From Corylus avellana (taxonomy: Eukaryota > Streptophyta > Magnoliopsida > Fagales > Betulaceae): a stretch of 64,000 nucleotides of DNA. This document shows positions 46,401 through 56,345 of this stretch, in pieces. Under the pieces are notes generated by a model that was given only the letters and a program-made list of their open reading frames with translations, did no database searches and had not been told where the DNA came from. The stretch is taken from positions 16,644,545 through 16,708,544 of the forward strand of contig NC_081551.1 of the NCBI RefSeq assembly GCF_901000735.1, read 5' to 3'. Both the position numbers and the translations under genes were made by a program. Position 1 is the stretch's first letter; the number at the start of each line of letters is the position of its first letter.

Positions 46401-49400
46401 GTAAGCCGTAAACCTTAATATCATATATGTGTTCAAGTTAATATGGTGGTGAAAAGGGTGAAGATTAGGGCTGTACATGAATCAAGATGTTTTTTAACAG
46501 TTCAAACTTAGCTCGTATAAGTTTCATTCAAGCTTGGTTCGTTTATCGAGCCAAACTCGTTTAAGCTCCACTTGGCTCTGTGATATACACACTCATATGA
46601 ACATATATGTATGTGTTATATGTTGTATCATATATGTTATTAATATATTATATTATATCATATGTTATATATGGTATCATAGCATGCCAGTTGCGGCATT
46701 TGTAGGATAGATTGTGATATTTGGTTCAATTTTTATGTCTGATTAAATAATTTTTCCATATAACCGCTGGAAGCTTGAGGTCCTGTTTTATGTTCTTTGC
46801 TTTCTGTAATTATTTCCTGTTTTATTGCAGCGCATTCAGATTGAAGGCATAAAAAAAGATCCATGGTTTCTGAAAAACTATGTTCCTGTAGGGCATAACG
46901 CAGATGAGAAAGTGGATTTGGATGATGTTCGTGCAGTTTTTGACGACATTGAGGTTGGTTATTGCTTTTCTTTTGCTATGTATGATTTTCTTTCTCATTT
47001 AATTAATAAATTTTCTAATGGAAGTTAGAACGATATCTGATTTTGTAGTGGGACTTCTAAAACATATACAGTAGTTTACAAAGTTCACTGTATTAAACTT
47101 AGCTTTTGCCCTTTATAGACCATTTTCTCTGTTTTATTTTATGGACTTGAGTTTCTCTCTAATTATGTTTGGAACTATTGGTATATTGCAGGACAACTTT
47201 GTTTCTGAGCAGTCAGAAAATAATGAAGGGGGTCCTTTAGTAATGAATGCATTTGAGATGATTACACTATCGCAAGGGTTGAATTTATCCGCATTGTTTG
47301 ACAGAGGACAGGTAGGGTTATCATTCCAGAACTTTTGCGATCTCATCTCCCAAATAGAAGTCTTTTGAGTACTTTTCTTATTCTACTATTCCACGAGTCC
47401 ATAGTGTCTTTGGAGTCAGCATATGGCCATTTTATTCTTTTGCTTTATCCTGTGTAGTGACGAAACACAGTTTAAAAAACAAGCTCTGTGGAAGACTATT
47501 GCTAGATTAGAACTATGGAAATGATATACAATATTTTGGCTTCCATTGGTTGTAATGGATCAGGGTAAGATATAATATACGTGGACATATATTTAGTAAA
47601 AACAAAGACTAAATATTTTTGGGTTCAGTGTTTGTTAATGAAACAGGGCAAGAAAAGTAACTTTTGCAATATGTTTAATCAAAACGAGCGAAAACCCAGG
47701 GAGTAGGAGAAACTCATGTTCTAGAATAATGTCATAAACTTCATAGGGACAGACATTTTGATATAATTTGTTAAGAGTATTTTTAGGGCCATTGGTGGTG
47801 TGTCACGCTACAGAGATCTTGATTTCTTCAAGGTGATAGAATATTTTTCTTTTTTGGTACAGTTTACGCTGTGCTTCCTGGATTATTGAGTAGATATGAA
47901 ATTTTAGAAGCTCAGGGCTTTCTTGTTCTCTGGCAGGATTACGTCAAGCGACAAACTCGTTTTGTTTCCCGCGAACCAGCAAAAGTCATTATTTCAACTG
48001 TTGAAGCTGTTGCCAAATCGATGAGTCTCAAGGTCCATACACGCAATTACAAGGTATTAGCCATAATGTCTATCATTCATATAGATTTCCTTTGCTGAAA
48101 TGCATGTACGCTGTATCTGCATCTCTGCCACCACTAACACAACCATCTTAAATCATCAAGCTGGTTCAAGAAACTGTTCTTCATGCTTGTCATTAAACTT
48201 GTCACAAATGGTTGTCATGATCCTTTGACTGTGCTTATTGTATGATCATAATTGTGCCATGGTTTTCTTTTCTATAATAGACTTGTCAAACAAATGCCAT
48301 TTAAAAAATTACATGTTATTGACAAAATGATGTCCAATTATTATAGGGTTTACCTTTATATTTTGTTCATTGATTTTTCACGTCTTAGAGTTTGCATAAG
48401 AAATCCAATGCATAAAAAGCACAAGTACTGCTTTCTAGTTTTATTAACGTTTTTACTTTTTATTTTTTAAAGTTTAATATGTTTTAATTTAATATTCCTT
48501 ACAGATAAGGCTTGAAGGAATAGCTGCAAATAGGGCGGGACAGTTTGCAGTGGTCCTGGAGGTAACTCCCAGATTTCGTTTCTACATCCCTGTTTCTATT
48601 CTTCTTCTTCTTTTTTCTTATTATTACTATTTTTTTCCTCTTCTCTTTTTTTGGTAGTGATGCCTTGATTTCATGTATAGGTCTTTGAAGTTGCACCATC
48701 ACTTTTCATGGTAGATGTTCGAAAGGCTGCTGGGGATACTCTTGAGTATCACAAGGTTAGCTTCTACTTATATCTGTAAATTTAAATCTGATTCCGAGAA
48801 ATGTGTCCGTATTATCATTATGCTCTATCAGACCATATTTATGATGAAATTACATAATGTCTTTTCTCTTAATCGCAATCACTTTTGGGGGATTTTCCTT
48901 GTCCCAATAGTTCGACATCAAACATGTATCTAAGTTCTTGTTGGTGCAGTTGTTGGTCTTTATGTCACTAAAACACGCTAGTCATCACGGCTAGTTGTTT
49001 CTCTGTTGTTGCTACCTCTAATAGTGACTTATGACTAATTACATACATGTTGTTCTACCCTTTCATTCTTTGCCATTTGTCAATCTCAATAGGGTTGTAA
49101 CAGAACCAAACTGTTCACAAACAACTCGAGCTCTCAACTCATGTTCGGTTTATTTAATAAATGAACTGAGTTGGAACAAAAATTTTCGTTAATTTTTACT
49201 CGATTATTGACTCGTTTTGAACTTGTACTAACTCGTATAAAAACTCACCATTCATTTTGAGCTTGTTAGCGCGCGCGCACACACACACACATATATATAT
49301 ATATTTGTTTATTTTTCTTCAACGCATCTAGAAATCTAAAAAAATCAAAGAATCAGTTTTCTAAAAAAAAGAAAGCCAGTTCCTTTAAGTATTGACTAAA

Positions 49401-50615
49401 GTGCAAAAAAAAGAAAAGAAAGAAGAGTTGTCACTCACTAGATGACAAAATCCAATTCAAACAAATATTTTTACTAAACACTCCACTAAGCAAGCTTCTA
49501 TTTTCGAACTCTTTGGTTTTTACTAAGCACCATACCACTCTAGAACACCACCTCACCTAAACCTTTAATAATAATTTGTGATTTATAGTTTTTTTGCGGC
49601 CACTAGTCATATTCTATTAGGTTCTTCTGATTTCCCCAAACCTATCTCAACCTTTTTCACCAAATATTATCACTATTTCTTTTATCTTGTTCTTTCTTTC
49701 TCTCACTCTCAGCCAACAGTCACTTCTTTGTCCCTTCTCTCTCTCTCTCAAGCATAACCATTAACCCCCTTAGCTTCTCACATGGCCACACCCTACCTCT
49801 TCTTTTCTTTGAAGTACTCCAACAGCCTGATCATTGTGGCCATCTGGTTCAACGCTGTTGTAGTTTCAGACACAATCAATGGTGTCAAAATAGGTGATCT
49901 GGAAGGTGAACAAGAACTGGGATCTAATTCGTGGGATTGGGAAGTACTTGAGGTCAAAGATGTACCACAAGAGAGGCCTTGGGACATCAAGGCCAAAAAT
50001 GGAGGTGTTTTTCCCTGCTACGGTGCCAGGCCCAAGGCACCGGAGCGTCGAGACCAGTCAAGGAGTTGAGCTCGAGCTCAAACTCGGTTCAATTTCGACT
50101 CGTTTGATTTATTTGAGTCAAGTTTGGACTCAACCAATTTTATGCAAGCCAAGCTTGAACATCCCGGTTGTAGCTCAACTTGAGTTCATGCCGAGCTCGA
50201 GCCAACATTTATTTTTGTCTGAATTTGAACAGCCAATACTCAGCTTGACTCGGTTCGATTAAAGCATTAAATCTCAACATCCTTATTTCAGCTAGCCTAA
50301 ATTATCAATTTCTTGTTTCTTAGTCTCAATCAGACAATTAGCATCAGTCATGGGTATATGGAGCTTCGACAGGTTTGAGGTGTTTGGTGTGTCAAAAGTT
50401 TGTTAAACGGCATCTGATGGTGCAAAACCTTGGGAAAATTTAACTTCCATCTCCTTATTCTCTTTTCCTGGATTCTATCAACTATCTTAACACCTCTTTC
50501 TTGTGGGCTCTTTTTGCAGTTTTACAAGAATTTATGTGGCAAACTAGATAATATCATTTGGAAATCAAGTGAAGGTAAGGCTAATTCCAGTATGCTTAGA
50601 ACAATGACCTGCTGA
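37414..50615 (+). CDS. SOS2: SOS2 / CIPK24, CBL-interacting Ser/Thr protein kinase, 14 exons, 446 aa
   Basis: Exons: 37414-37578, 38416-38478, 38606-38677, 38889-38996, 39101-39175, 39277-39330, 45306-45431, 45866-45955, 46831-46953, 47192-47311, 47937-48053, 48505-48561, 48681-48755, 50520-50615. Every exon is a multiple of three (all introns phase 0, GT-AG). The kinase domain has GEGTFAKV (18-25), ATP Lys40, HRD Asp134, DFG 152-154, activation-loop Thr168 and APE 177-179. The NAF motif (N311-A312-F313) for CBL3/SOS3-type sensors follows, then a PP2C-binding region ([10 protein letters not shown] onward). Length equals Arabidopsis SOS2, and the C-terminus ([20 protein letters not shown]) fits CIPK24 better than CIPK8. 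Known role: with SOS3/CBL4 it activates the SOS1 Na+/H+ exchanger at the plasma membrane under salt stress. The start is the ATG before [13 protein letters not shown]; an upstream in-frame GTG is ignored. Oddities: intron 6 is 5975 bases of LINE debris, intron 13 holds a hAT-like element, and residue 294 is Asn where Arabidopsis has Ser. Confidence 0.95.
39695..40000. repeat. Diverged ~154-bp tandem duplication in SOS2 intron 6
   Basis: gagatccttagattaaattt... and gagatcctttggtaaaattt... begin at 39701 and 39855. Each unit contains about 80 bases of intron sequence, then a T-run and the complement of a LINE 3' end (acaatccattaagctatgaagaac). The LINE tail was therefore present before or during the duplication. 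Confidence 0.65.
39938..44330 (-). pseudogene. Degenerate LINE inside SOS2 intron 6
   Basis: Poly(T) at 39938-39949 marks the 3' tail on the minus strand. From right to left: ORF1 end with knuckle [14 protein letters not shown] (44305-44117), endonuclease region (43708-43232: [30 protein letters not shown]), RT N-terminal part (42441-42214: [16 protein letters not shown]), RT palm (41862-41437: [19 protein letters not shown], catalytic [11 protein letters not shown]) and the zf-RVT linker (41387-40664: [35 protein letters not shown]). Many stops and frameshifts: inactive and old. It is antisense to SOS2. A plus-strand LINE tail with a 19-base A-run (43151-43169) is nested within it. Confidence 0.85.
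44331..44620. mobile_element. Two LINE 3'-end fragments facing opposite ways
   Basis: A T-run at 44331-44341 followed by ggtaagtaatgtaaaactta is a minus-strand LINE tail. Some 200 bases later, gcgcccttctgtgcttttg then acattacttatc-A(16) (44605-44620) is a plus-strand tail. Both share the terminal word ttactta(c/t)c before the A-run, so they belong to one family. The middle carries (TTTA)n at 44424-44441. Confidence 0.55.
46468..46590. repeat. hAT-like terminal fragment in SOS2 intron 8
   Basis: agggctgtacatgaatcaag, gcttggttcgtttatcgagc and actcgtttaagctc are typical of the non-autonomous hAT-like family at 18242-19303. Only one end is recognisable. Confidence 0.4.
49269..49303. repeat. Compound (GC)n(AC)n(AT)n microsatellite
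   Basis: gcgcgcgc, then acacacacacac, then atatatatatatat without interruption, inside the hAT-like element of intron 13. Confidence 0.9.
49782..50069 (+). CDS. Hypothetical 95-aa ORF, secreted-like N-terminus, inside an intronic element
   Basis: The ATG sits in a good plant context (tctcacATGGCC) after a CT-rich leader (49680-49770) that looks like a 5' UTR. The protein has a hydrophobic stretch at residues about 5-30 ([15 protein letters not shown]), resembling a signal peptide or membrane anchor, then an acidic part ([11 protein letters not shown]) and a basic end ([14 protein letters not shown]). Codon use looks coding-like, unlike the surrounding DNA. The family was not recognised. The likeliest origin is a first exon captured from a host gene by the hAT-like element; the last residues may be read-through. 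Expression is unproven. Confidence 0.25.
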   Translation: MATPYLFFSLKYSNSLIIVAIWFNAVVVSDTINGVKIGDLEGEQELGSNSWDWEVLEVKDVPQERPWDIKAKNGGVFPCYGARPKAPERRDQSRS

Positions 50616-52160
50616 ACCAGTTCCATCTGTGTGATGCAAATGTGAAAGCAGATAAACAGAGAGTGTCTATTTCTTTTTCGGGGCAAACGATCTACAAACA
50701 GGAAAATCTTGCTCATACAGGACCTACGTATGTTTAATCTTGTTTTTTTTAGAAATAATCAGTATGTTGTTGTATTGCAAAATGGGAGTGCACCAATATA
50801 TTGTGTACTTCATTTTCCCACCGATACACCCGGGGCGACTTATTAACCCTTTCACCGTGTATATATAGACGCTCTATGACAATCAGAAAGTTCGTGTCAA
50901 CTTGTGTTCGGAAAGTTGGAAAGAGATAGGAATGAAGCTTCCTTAAGGTAATGTATGGTCATATGGATGCGATTCATAATGTTCCGTACCTTATTGATTA
51001 CTTTTTTTGTTTTTTTTGTTTTTTGTTTTCCTTCGCTTCTTGCTTCTGTTGTAAATGTGATTGTTGATTCTCGGATTTTATAATTATACAATCATAAAAT
51101 GGGATCTTACTAGTACTAATATCACCACCCGAACACGCCTTTAGGAAAAAAAAAAAAAAAAAAAGGGAAAAAGAAAGACCAAACAAAAGTCACCTCCCAG
51201 AACTCATTATTGACATTCCCTATGGCAGAGACAGACCTACGGGAGCCTTGGCCACGTTAAAAATTTTGCCAAAAAACTCTCCACCCGAAAGATTTTGAAA
51301 AGAAAAAAAAAAAAAAAAAAAAACCCAAAAAATTAAAAGTGAATGTTTTTTAAGCTGTCATTAAATAGAGAGGCTTTTATTATATTGTTTGTAGTTGTCT
51401 ACTAATATGCAAAAAAAAAAAAAAATGTTTCTTCTCAAAGTAATTTACGGTTTGGCATACATTTTATATATATATATATTTTCATTAAAGTTATTTTGTG
51501 GATGCAAACTATTTCTTAGCCTAGATGCCATTAAATTTTTGAAGAATTTTTGGGACAATAATACATTTTTGAAGTTGCAATTATCGTCTCTACTATCGCA
51601 AATGTATAGTGTAGAAACAAAATTGTACCAAAATTAATAATATTTTATGATCTCGCTTTAATTACCTCAAATATTTAATACATTTTATCATTTAAATAAA
51701 GCATGTTTTTGTGTAAGTATTTGAAGATTTATTCATAGATCAATTGAGAGAATATATTTCTTTTAAATTATATCCATCCTCCACTAGAGTAAAAAAATAA
51801 TATTTAAAGAAAATAGAGAATGAAATTAAAAATTTTGTTGGAATTTGTATTGAAAAAGGAATAGATAAAATAGAGAAAAATGCTTTTTTAATTAGGTAAA
51901 ATGCATGATGCTACTCTAAGACTTTGATTGTTAAACCATTATTCTCGCTATTGTTTTTTGCTTTTAAATTAACAATATTAACAAACAACCTAAAACACAA
52001 AACAATTAAAATTATTTTTATTTTTATGTCACATCAGAACACTTTTTTAAATAATAAAATAAAAAGTATCATCTAAAAATCATCATCAAACGATTTATTC
52101 GTTTTTTTATTATTATTATAAGGAAAATGTTACATTTCCTTTTCTATTTATTTATTTATT

Positions 52161-52256
52161 TTTTTCACTTTTTAAAATTACCATTAAATTTGTGGGACCA
52201 TTTATGTCCCACACATGAACCCACAGATTCAATAGTAATTTTAAAAAGTGAAAAAA
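52161..52256. repeat. Inverted repeat, MITE-like hairpin
   Basis: tttttcactttttaaaatta...atttgtggg pairs with cccacagatt...taattttaaaaagtgaaaaa, giving arms of about 36 bases around a 24-base loop. No target duplication identified. Confidence 0.6.
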
Positions 52257-52325
52257 TGAGAAAAGAATCCGGAAAAATGCATGAGGAATATACTTTGCCA
52301 ATGTACATAAAGATACCAATTTGTT

Positions 52326-52369
52326 GAGTTGCACCATATCAATTTGATCAAATTGATATAATGCAACTC
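52326..52369. repeat. 44-bp near-perfect palindrome
   Basis: gagttgcaccatatcaattt ga / tc aaattgatataatgcaactc: two 22-base arms with two mismatches and no loop. Could extrude a hairpin; could be the core of a small MITE with the neighbouring inverted repeat. Confidence 0.7.
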
Positions 52370-53203
52370 GACCTACAAGGAGACATATCTGTTTCATTTT
52401 CTTTATATATATATATATATACCGAGTCTCCCGAAGAAACTTGAAGTTACTACAAGTCAATTCTGAAATTTATATTTGCACTCAAAGCCTGTATTTTCAA
52501 ATGTAAGTTTTTGCAATCAATTATTCTAGAAGAAATACTATTCATGAATAGTACCCAAAGATACTATGCATGAATAGTATTACCTACATCGCTGGATAAA
52601 TGACTATTCATCTGCAGTGTTACTGACACAAGAAGACAATTTTCTTTTTCGGAAACACATGTTATCTAGGCAAGTTACCTGGCTTTCATTGCAAAAGTCT
52701 CAGACTTTCTTGTGAAAACATCCTGCTTGAAAAAAAAAAAAGCATGTTATTTAGAAAAGTTACTCAGCTTTCAGTAAAAAAAAGTCTCAAATTTTCACGT
52801 GAAAGCATCTTGAAGAATCTTCTCATTTGCCTATTTAAGACGGCATCCAAATGAGGGGAAGACAAGTCCTCCTTGATAAAAAAAAAAAAAAACGAACGCT
52901 AAATTTTTCTCTTCTCCCTCTTCTGAAATCTTGATTACAAGAGATGTATTTCAGAATTTTCTTAATGTGTCAATATTTCTCGGAATTGTCTTAATGTGTC
53001 GATATTTATCGGAATTGACAGAAATGTTTCATGTAATGGAAGTTCTATCTTCAAGTTAAATCAAAGCCTTACCATTTGTAAGTACATATTTTCTAAATAT
53101 TTTACTTACTGCTTTTATATTTATATCTATGCTTTGTAACATGTTTTCATATATATAGGAGGCGCCCTACCGAACTTCTCCTTATGAATTTCATGGCATC
53201 TCA

Positions 53204-53813
53204 TAGGGGAGAAATTGTGGATGCGGGTAATAGCAATATCTGCATTTACATCCGTAAAATGTAAATAATGGTTTTTGATATCTGCAACCGCATCTGCATC
53301 ATGGGATTATTATCCACATTTGCGCGGTTAGTGCAGGTAATAAGTGCAGATATTATTTGCTATCTCGCATTTGAGGTAATGAATGTTTTAACCTTGAGAA
53401 GTTGTAATTTACTAATTATTTCTTCTAGTAAATACACAAAAAATAAAAAAATTATAGCTGAACACTATTGTTCAAATCACACTTCCTAATCATTTTGCCA
53501 AGAAATTTTCATCACATATATTATTTAATATTTAGCTTCTAGTATTTCTATAGTTGGTGACGAGAAAAAACATTCTAAAAAATAATAATAATGATGAAGG
53601 AAGAACATATAGGGCAATTAAATTAGAATAAATCAGAAGAGTTTCCTAAAAATAAAATCTACACACATAAATTAAAAAATATTAAATATAATATATATAT
53701 AAAGGAATGCTGAGATGATCCGCATACCCTAAAATCGCTATTCGCATCCGTATATGCGGATAAGTGCGGATAGCAGATGCGAGCAGTTATTATTCACCTG
53801 CATTTTCACCCCA
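53204..53813. mobile_element. hAT-like non-autonomous element (taggggagaaat...ttcacccca)
   Basis: Left end taggggagaaattgtggatg, right end cacctgcattttcacccca, inverted with gaps. Flanking octamers gcatctca (53196-53203) and gtgtctcg (53814-53821) agree at five of eight positions with only transitions between them. Subterminal words gcggataagtgcgg and gcagatgcg recur on both sides. No coding capacity. Confidence 0.5.
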
Positions 53814-54361
53814 GTGTCTCGTTGTTTCTTTATAAATTTCTAGCTGAATAATGGTGCTTTAATCCACACTTATTTGCTATATATAGCTGGTAAGCAATAT
53901 TTATTGCCCATTTTTCTATAAAATGAGGAAGGCCGATAGCTGTTTTGCTAACCCTTTGGGTTGTGGAATTTTTATTTTTTATTTTTTATTTTTTAAAAGT
54001 GATATTTATATTGTCTTTTTATTATTATTATTATGATTTTTATTTATTCTCTCTTTTAGGAGCGGTGGCGTATTTAATTTTACTTTCTTTTTTTTTTCTC
54101 ATAAAAATATTAAAAATTAAACCTAAATATAGTGGACAAACTTTTTAGAACAAAAATAATGTTTGGCAAGTTTGACCATTTGTAAAGGATAGGATTCTAT
54201 AACACGAACTCTTCGGAAGCATCAATAATTGTGTTGTGAAGTTCGGCAATGCATGCATTATAAGGATATATGATTAATTGTTGGTCCTAGAATGTTATGT
54301 TGCATGTGTATTACGTTGTTCTATTTATAGCTACAACTCAAAACAGCACCAATACAATTTC

Positions 54362-54571
54362 GGATCCGGCTTACATGCTGTTATTTTAATAACAGCATGT
54401 ATGCTGTAGTTGAATCAACGGTCAAGATTAAATTTTAAAGTTGACTTACATTTATAAGCATTTAATAAGAGAGATAAAATGAAAAAGAGATTTTGAAAAA
54501 TTAAATCTTGACCGTTGATTAAACTACAGCATACATACTGTTATTTTAATAACAGCATATAAGCCAAATCC
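54362..54571 (-). mobile_element. MULE-type MITE, copy 2, with perfect 9-bp target duplication
   Basis: 210 bases, the same family as 20573-20782 but in reverse orientation (the CT-rich core of copy 1 appears here as gataaaatgaaaaagagatt). Ends ggatccggcttacatgctg and its complement. The target repeat tacaatttc is perfect at 54353-54361 and 54572-54580. Equal length and exact flanks confirm the element edges in both copies. Confidence 0.87.
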
Positions 54572-54744
54572 TACAATTTCACGTCTCTTGCAATTAATTT
54601 TTGGATTCGAACAGCAAAATTTATTAAAAATTGTTTAACACCAATCTTTTATATTTCTTGGTACGGTACATTCACCTCAAGCTAGGGCATCTCGAGTCTA
54701 CTCATCTAATTTAGTGGGTTCTTTAAGAATTTCAATAATGACAG

Positions 54745-54985
54745 AAATTTCCTCCAAATCCGTTTAGAAAAAATTTTCTTCAACCTACTTCAATAGGTGA
54801 TAAGTGTCATCTTTCACATATTTGTTTTTTAATATTTTCAAGAGTCATTTATTGTCATTCTATTAACCTAATAATCTAAATATTAATTTTTGAGAAACTC
54901 AAAGATATTGAATGACACTTGTCACTTATTGAAATAGGTTGAAGAAAATTTCCTCCAAACTAGTTTAGAAAATTTGTGTCCTTTC
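54745..54985. mobile_element. Palindromic MITE, second family, copy 1
   Basis: Inverted arms of about 65 bases: tttagaaaaaattttcttca, cctacttcaataggtgataa at left; gacacttgtcacttattgaa, ataggttgaagaaaattt at right. The core contains tttattgtcattctatta. A related copy in the opposite orientation is at about 57350-57555. Flanks were not resolved. Confidence 0.65.
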
Positions 54986-55006
54986 AAGAACTTAACCGTG
55001 GTCCCT

Positions 55007-55115
55007 AAGGAGTAGCTCAATCGGCTGTGTACCACGTCTCATGAAGCGGATGTCACTAGTTCGAATTCCTCTTCTCTTTTCCCTTGTGTGGACATGTTAA
55101 AAAAAAAAAAAAACA
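55007..55115 (+). mobile_element. tRNA-derived SINE with 21-bp target duplication
   Basis: An A-box-like tagctcaatcgg (about 55013-55024) and a B-box-like agttcgaattcc (about 55058-55069) give an internal RNA polymerase III promoter. A short unrelated body and an A-run (about 55099-55113) follow. A 21-base direct repeat beginning aagaacttaac flanks it at 54986-55006 and 55116-55136 with three mismatches. Length about 107 bases, short even for plant SINEs. Not a functional tRNA: no acceptor stem or anticodon loop. Confidence 0.75.
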
Positions 55116-55907
55116 AAGAACTTAACTGTGATACCTAGATAGCAACACTTTCATGGAAAGTAATCAAGCCATTAGATCACCATCATTTTTATAAGAAAAA
55201 CAAGTCAATAATCTTCTCCGCACGGAAGCCACTCGCCCTCGTCAATCTCCAAACGGCTAGCTATTAATACGATTAACACGGTAAATATCTCGCCTATAAA
55301 GAACTTCACGTCTTATGGGCATCAAGGCTACTATAATGGACTAAGAGCCTCTCCCCTTAAAAGTGGTATATGCAAGTTTTTTACATGCACTAAAAACATC
55401 ACCGAGGTGGTGTTTGTCAAACACCAAGGTAGTCCACTGTTTACACTTTTTGTAAAAAAAAATTAATAATAATTGGTATAAAAAAATGAAAATGTGATAT
55501 ATATTGAAAAGTAAAAAAATTTATTTTGTATTTATTTTGTATTTGAATAGTAATAAAAAGTGAATGAATATTTATTTTTTTAAAAATAAAAGTGTATAAT
55601 ATTTAAAAAATGGTAATGTTTTTAACAAACCGAGCCTAGAATATTTACACAAAAATCATCCAAGTAATGATTGTTATTCTTTTGGAGAGAGAGAGAAGGA
55701 GACCCTAAATTAATGAGAACGTGGGGAGTCTGTACCAAGGCAACTGTGCAAATAGAAACTTCTGTAGATAACACTTCAAAGACTATCTAATAATAATATT
55801 ATAAGCATTGATAATTTATCTATAACAAATTCATCACAGAAATTAACATGTTAATGTTGAGGATTTTGACTATATAATCTACTCAAATTCGATCAACCTT
55901 GGAAGTT

Positions 55908-56345
55908 TCAAGGTTGGAAGAACTTATCTTTACATTTGCATTTCCATGAGAGAAGATAATAGCTCTCATCTCCCTGATGAGATGAAACCTTCAGCTTCAA
56001 GTCAGGTCTGTGGCGTGGAGATGGAACCAAAGCAGCCATGCAAGGCCGGCAGCTCAAGCACTTGTTAACACACCGTGGAGGCCTTGACCCCAAAACCAAC
56101 TTCATTTGCTTCACACCTTCACTCTCCCTCACTAAATTTGACCCACCTGCAAGAGAATTAAGAACCCTCTGTGTGAGATATTTTATATGGGTTTTAGGGA
56201 AAAAGAAAGAAAGAAAGAAAGAATGGGTATTTCTTTGTCTTGTTTTTTTTTTACCTGATTTGGAAGGTAAGAATGTGAGTGATAAGAAGACCATCACAAA
56301 GACAGCATTCTTGAGCCCATTTAAGTCTTTTCTTGATGAAACCAT
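55908..56345 (-). CDS. EPFL8: EPIDERMAL PATTERNING FACTOR-like secreted peptide precursor (EPFL8-like)
   Basis: Two exons: 56345-56255 and 56146-55908, with a 108-base GT-AG intron (phase 1) joining ...PSKSG to GSNLVRE... The protein is 109 aa. Residues about 10-30 (LKNAVFVMVFLSLTFLPSKS) form a signal peptide. The C-terminal mature domain reads GSRPPRCVNKCLSCRPCM, then a variable loop, and ends YYLLSWKCKCKDKFFQP. It has six Cys in the EPF-family spacing, and GSRPP and WKC are signature motifs. Such peptides act in the apoplast as ligands of ERECTA-type receptor kinases in patterning and growth. The short loop and the DKxFQP end resemble EPFL8, whose role is poorly known; subfamily is inference. 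The start MVSSRKDLNG is chosen because it puts the signal peptide at the N-terminus; the frame stays open upstream to 56480 without family similarity. Confidence 0.85.
   Translation of the reverse strand: MVSSRKDLNGLKNAVFVMVFLSLTFLPSKSGKKKTRQRNTHSFFLSFFFPKTHIKYLTQRVLNSLAGGSNLVRESEGVKQMKLVLGSRPPRCVNKCLSCRPCMAALVPSPRHRPDLKLKVSSHQGDESYYLLSWKCKCKDKFFQP

Larger units (their letters stand above)
49091..50275 (+). mobile_element. Non-autonomous hAT-like element in SOS2 intron 13, with apparent gene capture
   Basis: Both flanks carry the gagctcg / actcgttt / gttcggtt vocabulary of the hAT-like family (49091-49270 and 50064-50275), while the centre does not. The outer ends (agggttgtaacag at left; ctcaacatcctta at right) are weakly inverted. 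Between them are a compound microsatellite, an AT-rich part, and a CT-rich leader followed by an ORF. Boundaries are approximate and no target duplication was settled. Confidence 0.45.
50616..53203. other. 3' flank of SOS2, no further gene seen
   Basis: AT-rich DNA with several homopolymer A/T runs (51147-51164, 51304-51323). Two hairpin-forming pieces are listed separately. A repeated tactattcatgaatagta-type word occurs at about 52548-52610. No coding domain recognised. Confidence 0.5.

Noticed and set aside
55007..55070. tRNA gene
   Set aside because: A and B boxes are present but there is no cloverleaf; the A-tail and target duplication show it is a SINE.
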